Below are positions 1-7,633 of a DNA stretch of 64,000 nucleotides, piece after piece. Positions within the stretch are counted from its first letter, which is position 1. The number at the start of each line of letters is the position of its first letter. The notes under the pieces were generated by a model. The model was given only the letters and a program-made list of their open reading frames with translations, did no database searches and was not told the origin of the DNA. The position numbers were made by a program, and so were the translations under genes. Source of the stretch: VRUE01 sp047519745 (GTDB lineage: Bacteria; Actinomycetota; Thermoleophilia; Solirubrobacterales; 70-9); NCBI GenBank assembly GCA_047519745.1, contig JAPVSJ010000009.1, forward strand, positions 1-64,000. The letters run 5' to 3'.

Positions 1-274
1 CCATCCGGGCGAAGTTGGCGGCGGCGACCCGCTCGCGCTCCTCGAAGCCGGCGCCGCCGGCCATCGCGTGGACCAGGTAATAGGCGACGTCGACTCCCTC
101 CCCCACCCCGACGAGGCTGGGGGCGTCGGTGACGTCGCCGACCCGCAGCTCGATGTCCAGCCCCTTCAGCTTCGCCGCTCGAGAGCGCTCGCGGACCAGG
201 CACCGCACCGGCCCAGAGCCAGCCAGCGCCGCCGCCAGTCGGCCGCCGACGAAACCCGTCGCACCTGCGATCAA
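1..274 (-). CDS. NAD(P)-binding SDR/NmrA-type epimerase, N-terminal part (runs off left edge)
   Basis: The gene enters from the left edge and reads leftwards, so only the N-terminal ~91 residues are visible. They begin with a Rossmann nucleotide-binding segment, LIAGATGFVGGRLAAAL, with the GxTGxxG dinucleotide signature. An acidic strand-end (GDVTD) and a YYLVHAM segment follow, typical of the YbjT/NmrA-like NAD(P)H-binding subfamily. An in-frame TAG lies eight codons upstream, so the only canonical start is TTG at 274. The SRPBCC gene at 337 is divergent, and related proteins often couple this fold with an SRPBCC or DUF2867 domain. The substrate is unknown. Confidence 0.75.
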   Translation of the reverse strand, partial: MIAGATGFVGGRLAAALAGSGPVRCLVRERSRAAKLKGLDIELRVGDVTDAPSLVGVGEGVDVAYYLVHAMAGGAGFEERERVAAANFARM

Positions 275-336
275 CGTGCTCGGTGGGATCGACCCACGCT
301 AGCCGACCGGAGGCGCCGGCCTGCGAGACTGGCGCC

Positions 337-798
337 GTGCGCGAGCACGTCCTGCAACGCAGCCAGCGCGTCCCCGTCGCGGCCGAGCGCGCCTTCGGCT
401 TCTACGCCGACGCCGTCAATCTCGAGCCGATGACGCCGCCCTGGCTCCACTTCCGGGTGACGACGCCGGGGCCGATCGCGATGGGCGCGGGGGCGCTGCT
501 CGAGTACCGGCTGCGCCTGCACGGCTTCCCGATTCGCTGGCAGACGCGGATCGAGACCTGGGAGCCGCCTCTGCGATTCAGCGACATCCAGGTCCGCGGG
601 CCCTACTCGCTCTGGGAGCACACGCACGTCTTCGAGCCTGACGGCGAGCACGCCTGCACGATTCACGACCGCGTTCGCTATGCCGTCCCCTGCGGGCCCC
701 TCGGCGAGCTCGCCCACAGTCTCTTCGTACGCCGCGACCTCGAGCGGATCTTCGACTTCCGCCGCGACGCCCTCGCCGCCCACTTCGCCACTACCTAG
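337..798 (+). CDS. SRPBCC-superfamily ligand-binding (polyketide cyclase-like) protein
   Basis: This is a single START/Bet v1-like domain of about 153 residues, the usual size for stand-alone SRPBCC proteins. It opens with the characteristic first strand (VLQRSQRVPVAAERAF), continues through PPWLHFRV and ends in a long amphipathic helix (LERIFDFRRDALAAH). The frame is open from 283, but GTG at 337 gives the expected N-terminus directly before the first strand. It is divergent from the SDR gene to its left. SRPBCC proteins bind hydrophobic ligands, and no specific substrate or catalytic activity can be assigned. Confidence 0.75.
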   Translation: MREHVLQRSQRVPVAAERAFGFYADAVNLEPMTPPWLHFRVTTPGPIAMGAGALLEYRLRLHGFPIRWQTRIETWEPPLRFSDIQVRGPYSLWEHTHVFEPDGEHACTIHDRVRYAVPCGPLGELAHSLFVRRDLERIFDFRRDALAAHFATT

Positions 799-869
799 GC
801 ATCAGAGCCACAAGCAGCATCCGCGAGCGGCTTCATGCGCTGGTTCAATGCCGCCAGGAACCGCTGTGT

Positions 870-908
870 GATGTCTCGCGACATCAGTCTCCGATGTCCC
901 GAGACATT
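870..908. repeat. Two copies of a GATGTC-N4-GACATC dyad
   Basis: Two 16-bp dyads sit 23 bp apart: GATGTCTCGCGACATC at 870-885 and GATGTCCCGAGACATT at 893-908. They lie in the 280-bp non-coding gap between 799 and 1078, where no convincing gene is present. The paired dyads could be an operator. From memory, similar GATGTCTCGGGACATC motifs occur near integrase-type transposase genes in actinobacteria, so this may also be the end of a lost insertion element. No transposase is visible here. Confidence 0.5.
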
Positions 909-1078
909 CGCTTAGGGGTCCTTGCCTAGGGCCGTTCGATCGGCTTGCGCGATGCACGACCTCGCGCGCGAGACCGTTGCAGAGGACATTCCACTCGCCG
1001 ATGATGTCAGGCCGCGATCCACAGTCGGATCGCCCGATGTCGCTACAGGCCACACACTAAGGTCTGTACCGGCCGGCG

Positions 1079-2335
1079 ATGGGAGAGTCGACTCACCACA
1101 ACCCGCGGTTGCAACAAGTCGAGGAGGCGTTCGCCACGCTGCCCGAGCGCTACCTGGGCGCCGAGGAGGATCGTCACGCTGCCGTCGAGATCCGCCTCTC
1201 CGACGTCGGGCGCAGCTGGCAGGTCGAGCTGCGGGGCCACCGCTGCAAGGTCCGGCCCTCGCCCCGGGGCAAGCCCGACGTGACGATCAGCACCGATGCC
1301 GCGACCTGGCTGGAGCTGCGCGAGGGTCGTCTCTCCGGGCTCGAGGCCTTCCGCCAGCGCCGGCTCTGGGCTCGTGGCGACCTCGACGTCGCGGTCGGCT
1401 TCGAGGGGCTGTTCAGGCTCCCCGACGAACGCCCGCCGCTGCTGCGGATCCACGACGTGCGCGTGCGCGGGGCGCGGATCTCCTGCCTGACGGCCGGTCG
1501 CGGGACCGAGCACGTGATCCTCATCCACGGGCTGGGCGGTGCGAAGAGCTCCTTCTACGAGACGGTGGCCGCGCTCTCGCCCGACCACACCGTGCACGCG
1601 ATCGACCTGCCGGGCTTTGGCTCCTCGTCCAAGCCACTCGCCTCCTACGACCCGGGATTCTTCGCCCGCCACGTGCTGCGCCTGATGGATGCCATGGCGA
1701 TCGACCGGGCGGACCTGGTCGGCAACTCGATGGGGGGACGGGTGGCGCTCGAGGTCGGCCTGCAGGCGCCGAGCCAAGTGCGCACCCTGAGCCTGCTCGC
1801 CCCGTCGATGGCCTTCCGCCGCGGCCGCGAGCTGGTGCCGCTGGCCCGGGCCCTGCGCCCCGAGCTGGGAGTCCTGCCGGCCCTCTTCCGCCCGCGTCAG
1901 GTGCGCGACGGCTTCTGGCGAATGATCGCCCGCCCCGACCGCGTCGACCCGGCGCTCGGCGACATCGCCGCCGACGAGTTCCTGCGCACGCACCGCTCGG
2001 CGGCCGCCCGCGTCGCCTTCTACGCGGCGGCGCGCCAGATCTACCTCGAGGAGCCGCACGGGCCGCATGGCTTCTGGAGCCGCCTCGGGCAGCTGCGACC
2101 GCCGGCCCTGTTCGTCTGGGGCAGCGAGGACCCGCTGGTGCCGGCGCGCTTCTCGCGTCACGTCGCCGCGGCGCTGCCCACGGCGACACAGGTGATCCTG
2201 CCCGAGTGCGGGCACGTCCCGCAGATCGAGCTGCCCGAGGAGACCCACGGGCTGGTGCGGGAATTCATCAACTCGGGCGGCGCCAGGCCCTCCTCGGTGC
2301 CTGTGGATCTGGCCCGTTCCGCCTCGCGCGCCTAG
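1079..2335 (+). CDS. Alpha/beta hydrolase with N-terminal SCP2-like sterol/lipid-carrier domain
   Basis: A 418-residue two-domain protein. Residues ~10-125 resemble an SCP2 lipid-carrier domain, with the PDVTISTDAATWLEL and ARGDLDVAV segments typical of that fold. Residues ~145-395 are an alpha/beta hydrolase with the oxyanion segment HGLGG (~149), nucleophile elbow GNSMGG (Ser ~216), acid SEDPLV (~350) and histidine CGHVPQ (~377). It starts with ATG at 1079. An acyltransferase gene starts 9 bp after its stop, so the two are probably co-transcribed. A hydrolase fused to a lipid-carrier domain beside an acyltransferase and SRPBCC protein suggests lipid-ester metabolism. The substrate is not determinable. 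Confidence 0.85.
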   Translation: MGESTHHNPRLQQVEEAFATLPERYLGAEEDRHAAVEIRLSDVGRSWQVELRGHRCKVRPSPRGKPDVTISTDAATWLELREGRLSGLEAFRQRRLWARGDLDVAVGFEGLFRLPDERPPLLRIHDVRVRGARISCLTAGRGTEHVILIHGLGGAKSSFYETVAALSPDHTVHAIDLPGFGSSSKPLASYDPGFFARHVLRLMDAMAIDRADLVGNSMGGRVALEVGLQAPSQVRTLSLLAPSMAFRRGRELVPLARALRPELGVLPALFRPRQVRDGFWRMIARPDRVDPALGDIAADEFLRTHRSAAARVAFYAAARQIYLEEPHGPHGFWSRLGQLRPPALFVWGSEDPLVPARFSRHVAAALPTATQVILPECGHVPQIELPEETHGLVREFINSGGARPSSVPVDLARSASRA

Positions 2336-2344
2336 TATCTATCT

Positions 2345-3214
2345 ATGTACTACAGGGAGCCGCAGGGGATCGTCTCTACCGCGGTGCGCTTCCTCCGCCA
2401 GCGCATCTCCAACCGGCTCGACGCCCGTCTCGAGGACCGCGACCCCGACTACCTGCGCGAGATGCTGCCGCTGCTCTGGCTGCTCTCCACCTTCTACTTC
2501 CGGGCCGAAGTGCGCGACCTCGGCAACGTCCCCGCCGATCGCCCGGTGCTGCTCGTCGGCAACCATTCCGGCGGCAACGTGATCGTCGACACCTTCATCT
2601 TCTCGCTCGCCTTCTCGACCTTCTTCGGGGTCGAGCGGCCCTTTCACCAGCTCGCCCACAATCTCGCCATAGCCTGGCCCTTCGCCGGTGAGATGCTGCG
2701 CAAGTCGGGCACGATGAGCGCCTCCCACGAGCACGCCGAGCGGGCCCTCGAGGCCGGCGCGCCGGTGCTCGTCTATCCGGGCGGCGACTGGGAGACCCAC
2801 CGGCCCAGCTGGGAGAGCGGCAAAGTTGACTTCGCCGGTCGCAAGGGCTTCATCCGGCTGGCGCTCGACGCCGGCGTTCCGATCGTCCCGGTGGTCTCGA
2901 TCGGCGGCCAGGAGACCGCCCTCTTCCTCAGCCGCGGCGGCGGGCTCGCCAAGGCGCTGCGGCTCGACAGGCTCTTCCGGCTCAAGGTCCTGCCGATCTC
3001 GATCGCCCTGCCCTGGGGCCTCAACGTCGGCGACTTCGCCGGCCACATCCCGCTGCCGTCGAAAATCACGATCGAGGTGCTGCCGCCAATCGACCTCGAG
3101 CGCGAGTTCGGCCCCGACCCCGACGTCGACGAGGTCTACGCCCACGTCACCGCTCAGATGCAGGAGGCCCTCGACGGCCTCGCCGCCGAACGCCGCCTCC
3201 CGGTGATCGGATGA
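2345..3214 (+). CDS. Lysophospholipid acyltransferase-family protein
   Basis: A 289-residue PlsC-type acyltransferase-fold protein. It has a hydrophobic N-terminal stretch (EMLPLLWLLSTFYF) and the block-I-like motif GNHSGGNVIVD, which places Asp eight residues after His rather than in the canonical HX4D spacing. The second substrate-binding block is VLVYPGGDWET, in place of FPEGTRS. This variant occurs in actinobacterial acyltransferases of uncertain acceptor specificity. Its 3' end overlaps the next start in an ATGA tetranucleotide, indicating translational coupling with the SRPBCC gene. It probably acts at the membrane on acyl-CoA/ACP and a lipid acceptor; the acceptor is unknown. Confidence 0.8.
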   Translation: MYYREPQGIVSTAVRFLRQRISNRLDARLEDRDPDYLREMLPLLWLLSTFYFRAEVRDLGNVPADRPVLLVGNHSGGNVIVDTFIFSLAFSTFFGVERPFHQLAHNLAIAWPFAGEMLRKSGTMSASHEHAERALEAGAPVLVYPGGDWETHRPSWESGKVDFAGRKGFIRLALDAGVPIVPVVSIGGQETALFLSRGGGLAKALRLDRLFRLKVLPISIALPWGLNVGDFAGHIPLPSKITIEVLPPIDLEREFGPDPDVDEVYAHVTAQMQEALDGLAAERRLPVIG

Positions 3215-3705
3215 GGATCAACGAGTCGACCGTCGCCGCCGCTCCGCCCGAGGCGGTCTGGCTGTATTTGGCCGACCCCGAGAACTACCTGCACTTCATG
3301 TCGGGGGTCACCCACTGGGAGGTGGTCGGCGACCGGGCCAACGGGCTCGGCGCCCGCTACCGGATCCTGGTCCGGGTCGGGGCGGCCGAGGTCGGGGGGC
3401 TGGTCGAGATGGTCGAGTGGCACGAGCCCTTCGACATCGCCTGGCACTCGGTGACGGGGATCGACCATCGCGGCCGCTGGCGGATCCGCGAGCACGGCGA
3501 GGGTCAGGCCCGGATCGAATACCGCTTCGCCTACGGCGTCGTCGGCGGCGGGATCGCCGGCTTCCTCACCGAGATCGCCGCCGCCCCGATCGTGCGCCGC
3601 CAGATGCGGCGGACGATGCGCCAGCTCAAGCGCCAGGTCGAACACGAGCAACGGCGGCTCGAAGCCGAGCGTCGCCGCGCCGCCCGCGAGGTGGCCCGAA
3701 CGTGA
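3211..3705 (+). CDS. SRPBCC-family protein
   Basis: A 164-residue SRPBCC/polyketide-cyclase-like domain. It has the N-terminal strand STVAAAPPEAVWLYLADPENY, a central GARYRILVRVG strand and a C-terminal helix rich in Arg, Lys and Glu (QMRRTMRQLKRQVEHEQRRL). Its ATG overlaps the acyltransferase stop by 4 nt, so it is the last gene of a three-gene plus-strand operon (hydrolase, acyltransferase, SRPBCC). It may bind or present a lipid intermediate to its neighbours; that is an inference from context only. Confidence 0.75.
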   Translation: MRINESTVAAAPPEAVWLYLADPENYLHFMSGVTHWEVVGDRANGLGARYRILVRVGAAEVGGLVEMVEWHEPFDIAWHSVTGIDHRGRWRIREHGEGQARIEYRFAYGVVGGGIAGFLTEIAAAPIVRRQMRRTMRQLKRQVEHEQRRLEAERRRAAREVART

Positions 3706-3708
3706 CGA

Positions 3709-4061
3709 TCAGGGCGCCGCGAGCGCGGTCTGGGTCAGGTCATTGGTGCCGAAGCTGAAGAAGCTCGCGTCCGCGGCCAGCCGCTCTGCCACAAGGCAGG
3801 CGCGCGGCAGCTCGATCATCGTGCCGACGGCGAAGGGGAGTGGCTCGGCGCCGAGCCGGGCGATCGCTTCCGCGGCGGTGCGCTCGACCAGCACCCTCAT
3901 CGCGCTCAGCTCGCGCTCGTAGCCGACCAGCGGGATCGTCACCTCCAGGCGCGGTGCGTCTCCCTGCCGCTCGCGCACGGCGACCGCGGCGGCGACGATC
4001 GCCCTGACCTGCATCTCGTAGATCTCCGGGAAGAGCAGCGCCAGCCGGCAGCCGCGTCGAG
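3709..4061 (-). pseudogene. ppdK: Relic of pyruvate, phosphate dikinase (PEP-binding C-terminal domain)
   Basis: On the minus strand the frame encodes a recognisable stretch of the TIM-barrel PEP/pyruvate-binding domain: CRLALLFPEIYEMQVRAI, EVTIPLVGYERELS, GTMIELPRACLVAERLA and FFSFGTNDLTQTALA. The intact enzyme is nearly 900 residues. Here only ~117 remain. The domains upstream (ATP-grasp, phosphohistidine) are absent, and the frame stops immediately after the NDLTQ motif, so the final catalytic segment is missing too. The open frame extends to 4152 into the end of the neighbouring hydrolase, but homology fades near 4061. No start or ribosome binding site is evident. I interpret it as a deletion relic. 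Confidence 0.8.
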
Positions 4062-4115
4062 AAGCGGCGGCGCTGGATCGCCGCTTCTGCCTGAGGGCCG
4101 TCCGCAGGAGAGCCT

Positions 4116-5018
4116 CTACGCCGCGTCGCGCGTCTGCAGCATGGCGTTCCAATCGTTGCGCTCCAGCGTCGCCGGATCCGTCTCGGAGAGGAACTGTTCG
4201 AGCGTGAGGACGAAGCGTAGCGGCGCCTCGATCTGCGGCAGATGGCCGACGTCCTCGAAGACCTCCAGACGGCTGCCCGGGATGTGGCGGTGTGCATCCT
4301 CGCCGTGGCTGGCGGGGATGATCCTGTCGGCGGCTCCCCAGACGATCAGCACCGGGATGGCTTGTGCCAGGTAGAGACGGTCGGTGGCGGCGACCTTCTG
4401 CCCGCCGGTGCCGATCACGGCCCGCACCGTCCCCAGGAAGGCGGCGCGGCGCTCGGGGTCGACCAGCGTGCCGTAGCCGCGCAGCACCTCGGCGACATCG
4501 GCATTGGGGCGCAACCCGAACGCCGAGAGCACCCGCCCGACCAGCGGCCCGACGCGGTTGCCGAGGTCGGCCGTGGTCGCGATGAAGATGTCGGCGCCCG
4601 GTAGCGCAGCCGCGCGCAGCACCAGGCTCACCTCGGGACCGAGCCCGCCGCTGGAGACGAGCACGAGCCGCTCGATCATCTCGGGGAACTGGTAGGAGAA
4701 CTGCATCGCCACTCCGCCTCCCAGCGAGTGGCCGACCAGCGTCACCCGCTCGTGGCCGAGGGCGACCAGCAGGTCGCGCAGGCTGGCGGCGAGCGCGCCG
4801 ACCGAGTAGTCGCCGCTGGCAGGAGCCGAGCCGCCATGCCCCGGCAGGTCGGGCGCGATCACGGTGTGCGTGCGCGCCAGCGGCTCGATCACCTCGGCCC
4901 AGTTCTCATAGCTTCCGCCCAGTCCGTGGATGAGGAGCAGCACGGGCCCCTCACCGGCCTCCGCGTAGGTGATCGAGCGTCCGTGCAGAACCTCGCTCTT
5001 GACCTCGAAGGCGCTCAT
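4116..5018 (-). CDS. Alpha/beta-fold hydrolase
   Basis: A 300-residue alpha/beta hydrolase with the complete set of motifs: oxyanion loop IHGLGGSYENW, DLPGHGGS turn, nucleophile elbow VGHSLGGG, acid in VWGAADRIIP and catalytic His in VGHLPQ. It is about the usual length, with a small cap domain between ~135 and 225. It is transcribed leftwards and its 3' end abuts the ppdK relic. It resembles the hydrolases at 1079 and 19691, which share the GHxPQ histidine motif, suggesting a lineage-expanded family acting on esters or C-C bonds. The substrate is unknown. Confidence 0.85.
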   Translation of the reverse strand: MSAFEVKSEVLHGRSITYAEAGEGPVLLLIHGLGGSYENWAEVIEPLARTHTVIAPDLPGHGGSAPASGDYSVGALAASLRDLLVALGHERVTLVGHSLGGGVAMQFSYQFPEMIERLVLVSSGGLGPEVSLVLRAAALPGADIFIATTADLGNRVGPLVGRVLSAFGLRPNADVAEVLRGYGTLVDPERRAAFLGTVRAVIGTGGQKVAATDRLYLAQAIPVLIVWGAADRIIPASHGEDAHRHIPGSRLEVFEDVGHLPQIEAPLRFVLTLEQFLSETDPATLERNDWNAMLQTRDAA

Positions 5019-5056
5019 TTCTCGACTCTTTCAGCAAGGCGGAGTTGCGCCATCGG

Positions 5057-5087
5057 GGGAAACCCGAGCAACATCCCCGGGTTTCCC
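5057..5087 (-). terminator. Candidate hairpin terminator after the 110-aa gene
   Basis: Perfect 10-bp arms GGGAAACCCG (5057-5066) and CGGGTTTCCC (5078-5087) flank an 11-nt loop. They lie in the gap between the stop of the minus-strand gene ending at 5119 and the start of the next minus-strand gene at 5018. There is no obvious U tract, so termination efficiency is uncertain. Confidence 0.5.
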
Positions 5088-5118
5088 ACCAAGACGCGAG
5101 GCGTTCGGGCACGGACCG

Positions 5119-5451
5119 TCACTTGCCATCTTCCGCCCCACCCGTGCGCCGCAGCGCCTCGCCGGCGCCATGGACGACGTTGGTGAGGAAGTCGTACTGC
5201 ACGCGCACGAGCTTGCTTGACATCTCCAGCGCCGAATCAATCACCTCCTGGCGACGCGACGGAGTGGCGCCACCGAGAGGCAGCGCCTCGTCGACGGACT
5301 CCATGAAGCCGCGCACGGCCTCGATCGCGCTTTCCTGCGTGTCGCGGATCTGTTCGAGCAACTGCTCGGAGAACTCTCCGCCCCTCTCGAGCACGCCCTC
5401 CTCGGCGGGTGGCTCGGCGGTCTTCTTTTTCGCGCTTGACTGGGTGGCCAT
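5119..5451 (-). CDS. Small helical protein of unknown function (phasin-like)
   Basis: A 110-residue, probably all-helical cytoplasmic protein. It has a Lys/Ala/Glu-rich N-terminus (SSAKKKTAEPPAEE), then an amphipathic segment from ~30 to ~100 (FSEQLLEQIRDTQES, VIDSALEMSSKLVRVQYDF). There is no signal peptide or membrane segment. A strong ribosome binding site (AAAGGAGG) precedes the ATG at 5451. Overall shape and the RVQYDFLTNVV segment recall phasins or apolipoprotein-like granule coats. Proximity to triacylglycerol/wax-ester genes would suit a lipid-granule surface protein, but this is inference. A 16-bp palindrome lies ~50 bp upstream. Confidence 0.65.
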   Translation of the reverse strand: MATQSSAKKKTAEPPAEEGVLERGGEFSEQLLEQIRDTQESAIEAVRGFMESVDEALPLGGATPSRRQEVIDSALEMSSKLVRVQYDFLTNVVHGAGEALRRTGGAEDGK

Positions 5452-5501
5452 CTCGGCCTCCTTTCTCGCTCCCGGCCCGCTCGGCCGGGTCTATTCATGT
5501 C

Positions 5502-5517
5502 TACACGAATTCGTGTA
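5502..5517. promoter_or_regulatory. 16-bp perfect palindrome upstream of the 110-aa gene (candidate operator)
   Basis: TACACGAATTCGTGTA is a perfect inverted repeat located about 50 bp upstream of the ATG at 5451. It sits in a locally AT-rich stretch within an otherwise GC-rich gap (5452-5677). The position and symmetry fit a dimeric repressor site (TetR-like or similar). The nearby MerR-family gene is one possible regulator but is not shown to bind it. Confidence 0.5.
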
Positions 5518-5677
5518 ATAGTTACGCGACTGTGGCTGCCCCGCGGCCTGGCCGGCCCCCAGCCGACGTCAGTGCTCGTGGCGATCAGGATGGCGACGGG
5601 GATCAGGCCCGTCACCACGCCGGGCAGTGGCGCGATCGCGCGGAACTGTCGCTGTGCGGTCACGTGGGTAGCCGCTG

Positions 5678-6454
5678 CTAGGCACTCCGGCGAGCCCTCT
5701 GCCGATGGCGGGGCGGCTCAGCCTTGCGGTTGGCCATGCGCTCGAGCTGCTTGCCGAGCGCCTTTTCGATTTCGTCCGACAGGGTCATCCGGTACACAGC
5801 GGCCAGCGCCTGCACGCTGAGGGGGCGTAGCTGGTCGAGGGCCTGGCGGACCGCGGGCCAGCGATCGTCTGGATAGCCATCCGCTTCGAAGGGCTTCCAG
5901 ATGTCCTCGAGGAAGAGCTCGACGAACTCATGGGAGATCGAGCGGCAACGGCTGCGGACCTTGCCGATCACGGTCAGGGCGTGGTCGAGTGAAACGCCCG
6001 CCGCGACGACGCCCTCGGCGGCGTCGAGCAGGGACGGGAGCGGCGCCTCGAAGCGGCCCTCCTCCACCGGCACCAACGCGCCGGCGCGTATCGCGCGCTT
6101 GAAGTCGTCCTCGACCTCGCCGCCGAAGCGCGCCGCCAGCTCCTCGCGCGTGAAGGTGCGGGGCTGCTCGTCGTCGAACTCGTCCAGCGCCCGGCGGAAG
6201 GAGAGGAACTGCTCCGCGGCGCCGACGCTCTGGCTCAGCAGCCGCTCGATCCCCCTCAGGTTGAACCCGTCGGCCTGCAGCTCCTGGATCATCCGCAGGC
6301 GCGCGAGATGGGTCGGCCCGTAGTAGCCGACGCGGTCCCGCACCTCGGGGGCCGGCAACAGGCCGCGTGCCCGGTGGGAGCGGATGTTGCGGACCGTCAT
6401 CCCGGTCTCGGCCGCCAGCTCTTCGATCGTCAGGTTGTTCTCGGCCTCGGCCAC
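5678..6454 (-). CDS. MerR-family transcriptional regulator
   Basis: A ~258-residue regulator. The N-terminal winged helix-turn-helix has the MerR pattern LTIEELAAETGMTVRNIRSH followed by GYYGPTHLARLRMIQELQ and GFNLRGIERLL. A long effector region follows, containing LFLEDIWKPFEADG. The open frame runs to 6706, but GTG at 6454 gives the expected MerR N-terminus, because residues upstream have no HTH homology and cover the divergent promoter. It is divergent from the ferredoxin-reductase/desaturase operon, with a 73-bp shared gap containing a 15-bp-period repeat, so it is the likely regulator of that operon. Confidence 0.85.
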   Translation of the reverse strand: MAEAENNLTIEELAAETGMTVRNIRSHRARGLLPAPEVRDRVGYYGPTHLARLRMIQELQADGFNLRGIERLLSQSVGAAEQFLSFRRALDEFDDEQPRTFTREELAARFGGEVEDDFKRAIRAGALVPVEEGRFEAPLPSLLDAAEGVVAAGVSLDHALTVIGKVRSRCRSISHEFVELFLEDIWKPFEADGYPDDRWPAVRQALDQLRPLSVQALAAVYRMTLSDEIEKALGKQLERMANRKAEPPRHRQRARRSA

Positions 6455-6476
6455 GGCGGCAAAGCTACCACTGTGT

Positions 6477-6526
6477 GACGTTTCGCTATTTGACGTGACG
6501 ACATTTGATGTTACGTTGTTCAACGT
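6477..6526. promoter_or_regulatory. Four GACGT-type boxes at 15-bp period in the divergent MerR/reductase promoter
   Basis: GACGT (6477), GACGT (6492), GATGT (6507) and AACGT (6522) recur exactly every 15 bp, with partially conserved flanks (ATTTGACGT, CATTTGATGT). The array fills the gap between the MerR GTG at 6454 and the reductase ATG at 6528. The last box overlaps the reductase start region. It is a probable regulator-binding array; which protein binds is inferred from the adjacent MerR gene. Confidence 0.55.
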
Positions 6527-6527
6527 C

Positions 6528-7610
6528 ATGCCGCTGCTCTCGCGCCGACCCACGCTCCGCCTCCTCGATGCCTTCGCCGGGCCGCACGGGATCGACGGCT
6601 TCCTCGAGCAGATCGACCCGCTGCTCGTCACCGGCGAGTGCCGGGGCGAGGTGGTGGCGGTGGAGCGCGGGACCGAGGAGAGCGTCACCCTGAAGCTGCG
6701 CCCCAACCGCGTCTGGCAGGGCTTCCGGGCGGGCCAGTTCGTGAACGTCGCGGTCGAGATCGACGGCGTCAGCCACCGGCGCTGCTACTCCCCCGCCTGC
6801 CGCGAGGGACGCGGGCCGGAGCTGGAGATCACGGTCAAGCGCCACCCCGCGGGACTGGTCTCCAACTTCCTCGCCGAGCGCGCCGCGCCGGGAATGGTCC
6901 TCGGCCTCTCCCAGGCCGAAGGCGACTTCCGGCTGCCGCACCCGCGGCCCGAGGCGGTCCTCCTGATCGGCGGGGGCAGCGGCATCACGCCCTTGATGGC
7001 GATCCTGCGCACCCTCTTGGCCGAGGGCCACGACGGACCGATCGCCCTGCTCCGCTACGCGCCCGATCCCGCCCGCGCCGCCTACCGCGAGGAGCTGGAG
7101 CGCCTCGCCGCCGGGCACCCCAACTTCACGCTGGTCCGCTCCTACACCCGGGCGCCGGGAGCGGGTGAGGCCGACGGGCACTTCAGCCCCCTCCACCTGC
7201 CGGCGTCCGATCCCTGCTTCGCCGAGGCGGAGACCTTCGCCTGCGGCCCGCCGGCCCTGCTCGACGCGGTCCGCGGCACCTGGGCCAACGGCCTCGAGCA
7301 CCGCCTGCACGTCGAGAGCTTCGTCCCGCCCAGCTTCGTCCCCGCCGGCGGGCCCTGCGAGGGCGAGGTCCGCTTCGCCGGCTCCGGCGTCGAGGTCCCC
7401 AACAGCGGCGCCTCGCTGCTGGAGCAGGCCGAGGGCGCCGGCCTTCGACCCGAGTACGGCTGCCGGATGGGCATCTGCCACACCTGCACCCGCCGCAAGC
7501 TCGCCGGCACCCACAGGAACCTGATCACCGGCGAGGTCTCCTCCGCGCCCGATGAGGAGATCCAGCTCTGCGTCTCCGCCCCCCTGGGCGACCTGACCGT
7601 CGACCTCTAG
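6528..7610 (+). CDS. Ferredoxin-type oxidoreductase (FAD, NAD(P)H and plant-type 2Fe-2S domains)
   Basis: A 360-residue electron-transfer flavoprotein. An FNR-type FAD-binding barrel (RCYSPA) is followed by a nucleotide-binding domain (GGGSGITPLMAI, FACGPPALLDAV). At the C-terminus is a plant-type [2Fe-2S] ferredoxin with CRMGICHTC (CX4CX2C) and the distal cysteine in QLCVSAP. The frame is open from 6384, but ATG at 6528 places translation just after the repeat-containing promoter. The desaturase starts 23 bp after its stop. Together they resemble mycobacterial pairs in which such a reductase supplies electrons to an acyl desaturase. Confidence 0.9.
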   Translation: MPLLSRRPTLRLLDAFAGPHGIDGFLEQIDPLLVTGECRGEVVAVERGTEESVTLKLRPNRVWQGFRAGQFVNVAVEIDGVSHRRCYSPACREGRGPELEITVKRHPAGLVSNFLAERAAPGMVLGLSQAEGDFRLPHPRPEAVLLIGGGSGITPLMAILRTLLAEGHDGPIALLRYAPDPARAAYREELERLAAGHPNFTLVRSYTRAPGAGEADGHFSPLHLPASDPCFAEAETFACGPPALLDAVRGTWANGLEHRLHVESFVPPSFVPAGGPCEGEVRFAGSGVEVPNSGASLLEQAEGAGLRPEYGCRMGICHTCTRRKLAGTHRNLITGEVSSAPDEEIQLCVSAPLGDLTVDL

Positions 7611-7633
7611 ACGACCTTCCCGAAAGGAGCCCG

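Noticed and set aside
922..2691. A 589-residue plus-strand open frame across the hydrolase and acyltransferase
   Set aside because: It is a Pro/Arg/Gly-rich shadow frame of two genes with clear domain homology in another frame. High GC makes long spurious frames common.
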